DNA of 9,845 nucleotides from Chloroflexota bacterium (GTDB lineage: Bacteria > Chloroflexota > Dehalococcoidia > Dehalococcoidales > UBA3254): NCBI GenBank assembly GCA_017860765.1, contig JAGDMY010000032.1, positions 1-9,845 of the forward strand. Direction: 5' to 3'. The position numbers and the translations under genes were made by a program. How positions within the stretch are numbered: position 1 is the stretch's first letter; every line of letters begins with the position of its first letter. Of this stretch, positions 1-6,366 are shown in pieces. Under the pieces are notes generated by a model. It saw nothing but the letters and a program-made list of their open reading frames with translations, did no database searches and had not been told where the DNA came from.

Positions 1-560
1 ACTGTCAATTTCGGGGTGATGGACGGCTGGGGCACCGGCATAGTGCCCATCGGCTCTTTTCTGAAACGTCCCGCGATCCACGAAAAAAATGAGGCCACGA
101 CACGAGCAAATCCCCGGGGCACCAGGAAAAATATCCCTATGACTGTCAGGAAGAATACTATCACGGCACCGACGAGGCCAGGCTGTCCGATGATGCTTAA
201 GCCGATAAAGCCGCCGTTGCTCGCCCCCGCCAGCACCCCCGGACCACGGAAAAAGGCCAGGATACCCCAGATGGCGGCGAACAAAAGCAGGAGGCCCAGC
301 CATTTATTCCAGTATCTCAGAATATTGAAGGGCCTGTTCACCACCACTACCACAAAGGTCAATATGGCCAGTACGACCAGGATAATGCCCCAGCCGAAAA
401 GCTGGGCGATTCCGGCGGCTGTCTGAGTAAACCACGAAGAGATATTCTGCCATTGCCAGTAAACTACACTGACTATCGCCACAATCACCAAGAGGCAGAT
501 TCCTGCCAGAAACAGGAACCGCTTGAACCCAAAACCACCTTGCGATTTGCTTTTAGGCAT
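1..560 (-). CDS. ftsK: FtsK/SpoIIIE-type DNA translocase, N-terminal membrane domain (partial, runs off the left edge)
   Basis: I translated the leftward frame from ATG at 560; it stays open to the window edge, giving 186 residues of N-terminus. The protein has a short basic start (MPKSKS) and four hydrophobic segments at about residues 14-35, 54-74, 87-104 and 128-148. A basic stretch (RFRKE, 165-169) and a proline-containing linker (170-183) follow. This matches the 4TM anchor of FtsK/SpoIIIE translocases, which pump chromosomal DNA through the closing septum. The motor and gamma domains would lie beyond the window, so the family call rests on topology, linker and context: RNase J and FtsK are neighbours in several bacterial phyla. 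No Shine-Dalgarno precedes the ATG, and an in-frame TAG lies just upstream, so the start is constrained. Another four-helix membrane protein remains possible. Confidence 0.6.
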   Translation of the reverse strand, partial: MPKSKSQGGFGFKRFLFLAGICLLVIVAIVSVVYWQWQNISSWFTQTAAGIAQLFGWGIILVVLAILTFVVVVVNRPFNILRYWNKWLGLLLLFAAIWGILAFFRGPGVLAGASNGGFIGLSIIGQPGLVGAVIVFFLTVIGIFFLVPRGFARVVASFFSWIAGRFRKEPMGTMPVPQPSITPKLT

Positions 561-565
561 CGTTT

Positions 566-623
566 GCTAAAATAATATACCTTGAAGCCGGGACAAGCAA
601 GTGGCGTTTGCTATTATTTTAGC
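566..623. repeat. 12-bp perfect inverted repeat with 34-bp spacer in the divergent promoter region
   Basis: GCTAAAATAATA at 566-577 is the exact reverse complement of TATTATTTTAGC at 612-623. The left arm contains the predicted leftward -10 (TATTAT). The right arm carries the same TATTAT reading rightward, but I see no -35 for it. A 9-bp direct repeat, CGTTTGCTA, also occurs at 561-569 and 605-613. The arm centres are 46 bp apart. The placement suggests paired operator sites of a regulator that could loop or block the region; this is an inference. Confidence 0.55.
572..600 (-). promoter_or_regulatory. Predicted sigma-70-type promoter for the leftward ftsK-like gene
   Basis: Read on the minus strand, TTGCTT (600-595), a 17-base spacer and TATTAT (577-572) form a good promoter. 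Transcription would be expected to begin near 565, only about five bases before the ATG at 560. That leaves no room for a ribosome-binding site and fits the absence of one, so the transcript may be effectively leaderless. The -10 hexamer lies inside one arm of the inverted repeat at 566-623. Confidence 0.5.
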
Positions 624-638
624 CAGCGCAGGCCGGGA

Positions 639-676
639 TTGAGAGTCTTGCGTTTATTTCGTATTATGATTACAAT
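639..676 (+). promoter_or_regulatory. Predicted promoter(s) for the nucleotidyltransferase gene
   Basis: TTGAGA (639-644), 17 bases, then TATTAT (662-667) is a strong sigma-70-type match. A second, overlapping pair is TTGCGT (649-654), 16 bases, TACAAT (671-676). Either would give a leader of roughly 28-37 bases carrying the AAAGGAG ribosome-binding site at 696-702, eight bases before the ATG at 711. Confidence 0.5.
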
Positions 677-710
677 GTGTTAGCGGCAGTTATACAAAGG
701 AGCAACCAAA

Positions 711-1268
711 ATGAAGAGGAGACCTGTCATTGTGGCGGTAAGTGGAGCTTTCGACCCCATCCACGTGGGGCATGTGAGATATATTCGGGACGCGGCTAAG
801 CTGGGCGATAAGCTGATAGTTATATTGAATAGCGATAATTTTCTGCGCCGGAAAAAAGGCTTCGTTTTCATGCCCTTCGCCGAAAGAAAGGAAATCGTGG
901 AAAGCATCAAAGGGGTTGATGAAGTGATGGCCTCCATTGACGAAGACCAGACCGTCAACAAGACCCTGGAAATGCTCAGGCCTGATATCTTCGCCAAGGG
1001 TGGAGGTTGGGCAGGGCTGAAACATGTCCCTGAAGCCGAGACCTGCCGCGCTATTGGCTGCAAGCTGATCACCAATGTGGGAGGGGAAATAGTCCATTCA
1101 GACAGGGAAATGTCAGACAAAGTCAAGGGCCTCGGCAGTGAAGATTCCTCACACATACTCATTACCTGCCCTTACTGCGATAACCATCCGATTTTGAAAG
1201 AAAGATGTCTTTCCTGCGGCGGCACAGGTAAACTGGATGTGGGAAAACGGGATGAGGGTAAAGCCTAG
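711..1268 (+). CDS. HxGH-motif nucleotidyltransferase (cytidylyl/adenylyltransferase-like) with C-terminal four-cysteine tail
   Basis: The 185-residue protein begins with a Rossmann-type nucleotidyltransferase domain. GAFDPIHVGH (12-21) is the HxGH nucleotide-binding signature; NSD (40-42), the R59-centred stretch FAERKEIVE and AKGG (95-98) match the RfaE2/TagD group. These enzymes transfer CMP or AMP from CTP or ATP to a phosphorylated sugar or alcohol. The acceptor cannot be read from the sequence, and no heptose or teichoic acid genes are nearby. After about residue 145 comes an unusual tail with Cys153, 156, 166 and 169 (CPYC and CLSCGGTG), resembling one zinc knuckle of a DnaJ-type domain; typical members of this group lack it. 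The start has a clear AAAGGAG. The gene is divergent from ftsK and convergent with RNase J, overlapping its stop by four bases. The family is secure; the substrate is unknown. Confidence 0.85.
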   Translation: MKRRPVIVAVSGAFDPIHVGHVRYIRDAAKLGDKLIVILNSDNFLRRKKGFVFMPFAERKEIVESIKGVDEVMASIDEDQTVNKTLEMLRPDIFAKGGGWAGLKHVPEAETCRAIGCKLITNVGGEIVHSDREMSDKVKGLGSEDSSHILITCPYCDNHPILKERCLSCGGTGKLDVGKRDEGKA

Positions 1269-2929
1269 ACTTTCACCAGAACGGGAATGATGATCGGACG
1301 ACGGCGGGTCTTCTCATAGTAGAAATTGCTCAGGGAATCCTTAATTGTATTGCATACATAGCCCCAGTCAGTGAGCTGCTTTTGATGGTTCAGTGTCCGG
1401 GTTAAAAAATCACGGCTCTGCTCTATCAATTCCCGGGCTTCACGGGTATCTACAAAACCACGCGAGACCACATCCGGCCGTCCAACCAGAGTGCCGGTTT
1501 CCTTGTTCACCGCCACTATCACCACTGCAATCCCATCCCGTGAGATCATTCTCCGATCATTGAGGACGACGTTACCGACATCACCGACACTCAGACCATC
1601 CACATACACATTACCGGCGCTGATTTTTCCGGTGATGCGAGCTGACTGAGAGTTAAGCTCGAGGATATTGCCATCTTCCATCACAAAAATATTGGGCCTG
1701 GGTATGCCAACTGCCTCAGCCAGCCTGGCATGCAGGCTGAGGTGGCGGTATTCACCGTGGACAGGCATAAAATATTTGGGCTTGACCAGGTTCAACAGCA
1801 GCTTCAGCTCTTCCTGGCTGGCATGACCATGGACATGCACCTGCGCCAGTTTATCATATAGTACGTGGGCTCCCCTTCTGAACAGGGTGTCCAGAGTCCG
1901 GTTCACCAGGGCTTCATTCCCGGGGATAGGAGTGGCTGATAAAATCACCGTATCCCCTCGCTGTACGTGGACCTGGGCATGGTCCTGGTTGGCCATGCGC
2001 ACCAGGGCGGAAGTGGGCTCACCCTGACTGCCGGTGGTGATGAAGACTATTTTATTGTGGGGCAGCCCGCGGGATTCCTCGAGTTTCCCCAGGACTCCGT
2101 TGGGGACATTCAGATACCCCAGGTCTATGGACATTTTGACGGTATCATTCATGCTGCGGCCGACGATAAATACCTTGCGCTGGTATTTGGCCGCCGAATC
2201 GAAGACCTGCTGTACCCGAGCTATCAATGAGGAGAAGGTGGTGACAATGACCCGGCCTGCAGCATTTGCCATGATGCGGTCGAGAGTTTCACCCACCACT
2301 CTTTCGGAAGGGGTATAGCCCGGCAATTCGGCGTAAGTCGAATCGGAGAGGAGCAGAAGGACTCCCTGTACTCCCAGCTGCGATAAGCGGGATAAATCGG
2401 TGGTCCGGCCATCCACAGGCGTATAGTCCAGTTTAAAATCTCCGCTGTGAACTACCGTGCCTACCGGCGTGTAGATAATGATGCCTGCTGAATCCGGGAT
2501 ACTATGGCAAACACTGAAGAATTCGAACTTGAATTTTCCCAGCTGTACCTGTACTCCAGGAGCGATGGTCTTCTGTCTGGAGCCGGCAAAAACCTTGCCC
2601 TCTTTCAATTTGACGGTGATCAGGCCCTGAGTCAGCCGGGTAGCATAAACCGGCACATTGCCGATCTGGTTTAAGATATACGGAAGGGCTCCGATATGGT
2701 CTTCGTGACCGTGGGTGATAATAATACCCCGGATTTTCTCTTTTCTTTCGATCAGATATGTAATATCCGGGATGACGATATCGATACCCAGCATATCTTC
2801 GCCGGGGAACATCAGTCCGGAATCGATGATGATGATGTCATCCTCATACTCCAACACCATCATATTTTTGCCGATTTCATTCAGGCCACCGAGTGGAATA
2901 ATTCTTAACCTGGACTTTGGTGCACTCAT
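1265..2929 (-). CDS. rnj: Ribonuclease J (metallo-beta-lactamase/beta-CASP RNase)
   Basis: This full-length 554-residue RNase J would act in the cytoplasm as a 5'-3' exonuclease and endonuclease in mRNA decay and rRNA/tRNA maturation. The opening RIIPLGGLNEIGKNMM (9-24) is family-typical. The zinc ligands are visible: HGHEDH (73-78), His142, Asp164 and His391 (in PVHGEY). The beta-CASP domain spans roughly 190-370, including DST (196-198) and TTGSQGEP (298-305), and is followed by the C-terminal J domain. The motif normally written VSGHAS reads VHGHAS here (366-371), so His367 replaces the usual Ser. The start codon directly follows the UDG stop (TAAATG) with no Shine-Dalgarno, so translation is probably coupled to that gene. 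The stop overlaps the convergent nucleotidyltransferase stop in CTAG. The family assignment is very secure. Confidence 0.97.
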   Translation of the reverse strand: MSAPKSRLRIIPLGGLNEIGKNMMVLEYEDDIIIIDSGLMFPGEDMLGIDIVIPDITYLIERKEKIRGIIITHGHEDHIGALPYILNQIGNVPVYATRLTQGLITVKLKEGKVFAGSRQKTIAPGVQVQLGKFKFEFFSVCHSIPDSAGIIIYTPVGTVVHSGDFKLDYTPVDGRTTDLSRLSQLGVQGVLLLLSDSTYAELPGYTPSERVVGETLDRIMANAAGRVIVTTFSSLIARVQQVFDSAAKYQRKVFIVGRSMNDTVKMSIDLGYLNVPNGVLGKLEESRGLPHNKIVFITTGSQGEPTSALVRMANQDHAQVHVQRGDTVILSATPIPGNEALVNRTLDTLFRRGAHVLYDKLAQVHVHGHASQEELKLLLNLVKPKYFMPVHGEYRHLSLHARLAEAVGIPRPNIFVMEDGNILELNSQSARITGKISAGNVYVDGLSVGDVGNVVLNDRRMISRDGIAVVIVAVNKETGTLVGRPDVVSRGFVDTREARELIEQSRDFLTRTLNHQKQLTDWGYVCNTIKDSLSNFYYEKTRRRPIIIPVLVKV

Positions 2930-3532
2930 TTAAAACATACTCAATTGCTGCGGCTTGTCCTTTTCCGGTCCCTGCGCTGGCTCTTTCAGTTCCTTCAGCA
3001 AGGCGGGTATCTTCAGCATATCCTCCTCAATCTCATTACGCAGGTTTTGCTGGTGCAAAGCAGCCGCAGGGTGATACATGGCGAAATAAATCACTCCATC
3101 GCGCTTTTCGCCAGTCCCGTGGATTTTGCTGACAACTTTGTTGGGAAAAAATCTGGCCATGGAATGCCGGCCGAGGGTGACGACGATCTTCGGGTGGATT
3201 AATTCCAGCTGGCGGTCCAACCAGATGTTGCAGGCTGCGATTTCGGTGGGCAAGGGATCGCGGTTATTCGGGGGACGGTGCTTGACTACATTGGTAATAT
3301 AGACCTGCTCACGCTTCATGCCGATAGAGGAGAAGAGCTGGTCAAGGAACTTGCCGGCGGCGCCTACAAACGGCCGGCCCTGCTGGTCTTCATTCCATCC
3401 AGGGCCTTCTCCGATGAACATTATCTCGGCATTCTCCGGGCCTTCTCCCGGCACAGCCCTGGTGGCATGCTTATATAGATTACACCGTCGACAGACGGCA
3501 ATATCTTTGTAAAGCTCCGTTAACAATGACAT
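2930..3532 (-). CDS. udg: Family 4 uracil-DNA glycosylase (iron-sulfur type) with clamp-motif-like C-terminus
   Basis: This 200-residue protein would excise uracil from DNA to start base-excision repair. Family 4 features include the N-terminal CRRC (Cys14, Cys17), the uracil-pocket motif GEGPGWNEDQQGRPFVG (41-57), the VVKHRPPNNRDP region (82-93), Cys101 and the HPAA motif (154-157). Family 4 enzymes bind a 4Fe-4S cluster with four cysteines; here the third position is His85 (CAC codon), giving a 3Cys-1His set. The last five residues, QLSMF (196-200), resemble the QL(S/D)LF peptide that docks proteins on the bacterial sliding clamp, and follow a charged, Pro/Gln-rich linker (183-195). ATG 3532 is the first start after an in-frame stop, and no ribosome-binding site is visible. 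The gene is probably cotranscribed with rnj and is divergent from the Lon-like gene. Confidence 0.93.
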   Translation of the reverse strand: MSLLTELYKDIAVCRRCNLYKHATRAVPGEGPENAEIMFIGEGPGWNEDQQGRPFVGAAGKFLDQLFSSIGMKREQVYITNVVKHRPPNNRDPLPTEIAACNIWLDRQLELIHPKIVVTLGRHSMARFFPNKVVSKIHGTGEKRDGVIYFAMYHPAAALHQQNLRNEIEEDMLKIPALLKELKEPAQGPEKDKPQQLSMF

Positions 3533-3540
3533 ATTATTCG

Positions 3541-3596
3541 ATTATCTAAGTATTCCTCAACCACCTGCGAATATCATAACATGCAGAATATGTCAA
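3541..3596 (-). promoter_or_regulatory. Candidate promoter elements for the udg-rnj operon
   Basis: On the minus strand a perfect -35 hexamer TTGACA (3596-3591) is followed after 17 bases by a poor -10, TATTCG (3573-3568); GATATT (3575-3570) is an alternative. A better -10-like hexamer, GATAAT (3546-3541), would start transcription about two bases before the udg ATG and make the mRNA leaderless, but it lacks a recognisable -35. GAGGA in this region is 21 bases from the ATG, too far to act as a normal ribosome-binding site. Confidence 0.35.
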
Positions 3597-3618
3597 GTCA
3601 ATTTTACTGGAGACTTTT

Positions 3619-3632
3619 TCGCCCACGGGCGA
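3619..3632. repeat. 14-bp GC-rich palindrome between the divergent udg and Lon-like genes
   Basis: TCGCCC-AC-GGGCGA has perfect 6-bp arms around a two-base centre in an otherwise AT-rich 184-bp gap. It lies 22 bp upstream of the leftward TTGACA and about 45 bp upstream of the rightward TATAAT. The run of T is on the wrong side for a rightward terminator, and the leftward reading is followed by A residues. An operator shared by both promoters is the more natural reading, but no regulator is identified. Confidence 0.4.
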
Positions 3633-3670
3633 GGTATCCATCCAATTTTCTGCGGGCTACTCTGTGAAGA

Positions 3671-3710
3671 TTTGATATATAATATTTGATATAGTGTCAG
3701 AAAGAGGAGG
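3671..3710 (+). promoter_or_regulatory. Predicted -10 region and strong Shine-Dalgarno of the Lon-like protease gene
   Basis: A consensus TATAAT lies at 3678-3683, but no convincing -35 is found at the usual distance, which could indicate an activator or another sigma factor. TTTGATATA occurs twice (3671-3679 and 3685-3693, 14 bases apart), flanking the hexamer. GAGGAGG (3704-3710) is a near-perfect ribosome-binding site six bases before the ATG at 3717. Confidence 0.4.
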
Positions 3711-3716
3711 AGCACA

Positions 3717-6194
3717 ATGGACATCAAAAAGTTCGAGGTCCCCATAGAACAGCTAAGGGTCGAGTGCGATCCTAAAATATTTACCTTCGAGTGTACCAAA
3801 GATCTGGCTCCCCTGCAGGAATTCATTGGCCAGGAAAGGGCTATCCGGGGCATCGAATTCGGCCTGTCGATGAAAAATAAAGGCTACAATATTTATGTAG
3901 CCGGCCTTTCAGGTACAGGAAAAACCTCCATCGTAAAAACTTATGTCAACAGGATGGTAGAGAAGAGAAAAGCTGAGGGGATCTACAACCCTGATGACTG
4001 GTGCTATCTTTATAATTTTGCCGAGAACGATAAACCACTGATCATAAACTTGCCTCAAGGACGCGGAAAGGATCTCAAAGCCCGGCTCGCCAAATTGCTG
4101 GAGAGCCTCAAAGATGAGCTGGTTAAAGCTTTTTCCAGCGACGAGTACAAATCCCAGACCAAAAATACCGTCCAGGAAGGCCAAAGCGAACAGCAAAAAT
4201 TATTAACCGAAATCGCTGAGGAAGCCCGGCGCGAAGGCTTCCTGCTTCAGATGACTCCCATGGGACCGGCCATTGTCCCCATGGCTGAAGGCAAGCCGAT
4301 GCCCGAAGAAGCCTATTTAGCTCTGGATGAGGGCGCCCGCCGGAAGATAGATGATCAGCGTAGCCAACTATTGCGCAGGCTACAGGATGTTTTTGAGCGG
4401 GCCCGCGATACAGAGCGCAAAATGGCAGAGAAATTGCATAATTTGGACAAAGCAGTCGCAGATTACACGGTCTCACGGCTGTTCGAGGACCTGAACAAAG
4501 AATATAAAGATTCCCCCAACGTCATCAAATACCTGGGCGACCTGAAAAATTTTACGTTAAATAATCTGGATTTATTTAAGCTCACACCGGAACAGCAGCA
4601 GCAAATGCAGGCCATGATGGGCCTGACTCCACAATTGGCAATGCGGGGCGACCCTTTTCTGCCCTTTCAGGTCAACGTCTTCGTCGATAATAGCGGGACC
4701 AGCGGGCCGCCGGTTGTCACCGAGTCTAACCCCAACTATCTTAATCTCTTCGGCAAAATCGAAAGACGCTTCCTTTTTGGCGGTTATTTGAGCGATCATA
4801 CCATGTTGAAGTCCGGCGCCCTCCAGCGCGCCAATGGAGGCTACCTCCTGTTAAGCGCCATAGACGTCGTAATCAACCCGGCCGTCTGGCCGACTTTAAA
4901 AAGGGCTATCAAGGACCGGGAAGCGCGCATTGAGGAGCCTTATGAGCAGTTTGGGCTCTATGTACCGCAGGGACTGCGTCCGCAGCCAATGCCCATCGAT
5001 GTGAAAATTATCCTCATCGGCGACCCCACCCTTTACCAGATGCTGGCCGTCTATGATGAGGACTTCTTTGAAATTTTCCGGGTGAAGTCGGACTTCAACT
5101 ACGACGTTGACCGCAATGAAGACAACATACGCGGATTCGCCGCTTTCCTCAGCGGGTGCTGCGAAGAGTGTGAGGTAAATCATTTTGACCCTTCCGGCGT
5201 TGCCAGGGTCATAGACTATGCCTCACGCATGGTTGCCGACCAGGAGAAACTATCCTCCCGCTTTGCCCAGATCAAGGAGATCGTAGAGGAGGCCGGATAC
5301 TGGGCCAAGCAGGACCACGCCAATTTTATCCTGGCCAAACATGTGGACAAAGCCGTTGAAGAGCGGCGCTACCGGCATAACCTGCTGGATGAACGCTTAA
5401 GAGAAATGATAACCCGCGGCACTATTATGATAGATACACAAGGGGCGGTAGTCGGGCAGGTCAACGGATTGAGCGTCTACAGTCTGGGGGATATCTCCTT
5501 TGGTAAACCTTCGCGAATCACGTGCCGCACCTTCCTGGGGAGGAGTGGCGTCATCAATATTGAACGTGAATCCCAAATGAGCGGGAGAATCCATGATAAA
5601 GGGGTTTTGATCTTAGGCGGCTATATGGGCTGGAAATACGCTCAAGAATACCCGCTCTCTCTTTCCGCCAGCCTCTGCTTTGAACAATCCTATGAAGGGG
5701 TTGAGGGCGATAGCGCCTCGTCTACTGAGCTTTATGCCTTGCTCTCCAGCCTGGCTGATATTCCCATCCGGCAGAATATTGCCGTCACCGGATCGGTAAA
5801 CCAGAAAGGCGAAGTTCAACCCATCGGCGGCATCAACCAGAAGATAGAAGGTTTCTTTGAAGTCTGCCGCGAAAAAGGCCTGACCGAAGACCAGGGCGTG
5901 ATGATGCCGACCAAAAACCTGAAGCATTTGATGCTACGGGATGAGGTAGTCAGTGCGGTCAAGAAAGGGCAGTTCCACATCTGGGCAGTCAGTACTATCG
6001 ACGAGGGAATCCAGGTCCTTACAGGCGTCGAGTCCGGAACCAGACAGACCGGGGGCGGGTATCCCGAAGGGACAATCAATTACAGGGTGGATAAGTGCCT
6101 CAGGGATATGGCTAATAAATTGAAATTCTATGGCGGCGCTCCACATGATGGGGAGGTAAAGGAAAAGCCACCAGAAAAAAATTCTCAGACATAG
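3717..6194 (+). CDS. LonH-type ATP-dependent protease (AAA_32 plus Lon S16 peptidase domain)
   Basis: This 825-residue protein combines an ATPase with a Lon-type Ser-Lys peptidase, as in the AAA_32 proteins related to E. coli YcbZ, and would degrade selected proteins in the cytoplasm. IGQERAIRGIEFGL (37-50) leads into the Walker A GLSGTGKT (63-70). A long charged helical insert, probably coiled-coil, spans about 115-265. The second half of the ATPase begins near GALQRANGGYLLLSA (367-381), where a Walker B acidic pair is not evident. The peptidase domain (about 570-770) has the nucleophile in GDSAS (Ser666) and Lys709 in GGINQKIEG. A polar tail follows. It lacks the N-terminal substrate domain of classical LonA. 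The start has a near-perfect Shine-Dalgarno and a TATAAT upstream. It stands alone in its transcription unit, divergent from udg; substrates are unknown. Confidence 0.93.
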   Translation: MDIKKFEVPIEQLRVECDPKIFTFECTKDLAPLQEFIGQERAIRGIEFGLSMKNKGYNIYVAGLSGTGKTSIVKTYVNRMVEKRKAEGIYNPDDWCYLYNFAENDKPLIINLPQGRGKDLKARLAKLLESLKDELVKAFSSDEYKSQTKNTVQEGQSEQQKLLTEIAEEARREGFLLQMTPMGPAIVPMAEGKPMPEEAYLALDEGARRKIDDQRSQLLRRLQDVFERARDTERKMAEKLHNLDKAVADYTVSRLFEDLNKEYKDSPNVIKYLGDLKNFTLNNLDLFKLTPEQQQQMQAMMGLTPQLAMRGDPFLPFQVNVFVDNSGTSGPPVVTESNPNYLNLFGKIERRFLFGGYLSDHTMLKSGALQRANGGYLLLSAIDVVINPAVWPTLKRAIKDREARIEEPYEQFGLYVPQGLRPQPMPIDVKIILIGDPTLYQMLAVYDEDFFEIFRVKSDFNYDVDRNEDNIRGFAAFLSGCCEECEVNHFDPSGVARVIDYASRMVADQEKLSSRFAQIKEIVEEAGYWAKQDHANFILAKHVDKAVEERRYRHNLLDERLREMITRGTIMIDTQGAVVGQVNGLSVYSLGDISFGKPSRITCRTFLGRSGVINIERESQMSGRIHDKGVLILGGYMGWKYAQEYPLSLSASLCFEQSYEGVEGDSASSTELYALLSSLADIPIRQNIAVTGSVNQKGEVQPIGGINQKIEGFFEVCREKGLTEDQGVMMPTKNLKHLMLRDEVVSAVKKGQFHIWAVSTIDEGIQVLTGVESGTRQTGGGYPEGTINYRVDKCLRDMANKLKFYGGAPHDGEVKEKPPEKNSQT

Positions 6195-6310
6195 ATGCAT
6201 TTAATTAAAACCGCAAGCTGCGAGGTCTCTAAAGGTAGTTATAGCGCGTGAAATGATCTCAATCTTAAAAACTCTGGCATTCCCCGACCAACGCTCTTAT
6301 AGGATGCCGA

Positions 6311-6340
6311 TTGGACGAAATGTCAACTATGTTTTATAAT
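6311..6340 (+). promoter_or_regulatory. Predicted sigma-70-type promoter for the rsmI cluster
   Basis: TTGGAC (6311-6316), an 18-base spacer and a consensus TATAAT (6335-6340) precede rsmI. The resulting leader would be about 20 bases. It carries AGGA (6354-6357) and AAGGA (6359-6363) upstream of the ATG at 6367; the first is better spaced. No convincing terminator for the Lon-like gene is seen between 6195 and this promoter. Confidence 0.55.
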
Positions 6341-6366
6341 AACGGCATCATCCAGGAAAAGGAACA

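Noticed and set aside
16..426. Open frame of 136 codons on the + strand at the left edge
   Set aside because: It is antisense to the continuous leftward frame with four clear membrane segments. Its own translation is low-complexity and basic, with no ribosome-binding site or recognisable domain.
680..1162. Two long antisense frames over the nucleotidyltransferase gene
   Set aside because: They overlap a well-supported HxGH enzyme with a good ribosome-binding site, and neither shows a known motif; they are shadows.
3615..3632. GC hairpin next to a T run as an intrinsic terminator
   Set aside because: The T run precedes the stem on the + strand and becomes an A run after it on the - strand, so it fits a terminator in neither direction.
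3909..6200. Many antisense frames of 65-117 codons within the Lon-like gene
   Set aside because: All lie opposite a continuous gene with catalytic motifs throughout; none has a supporting start signal or domain.
6213..6225. CGCA-AGC-TGCG as a terminator of the Lon-like gene
   Set aside because: The stem is only 4 bp and no T tract follows; too weak to annotate.
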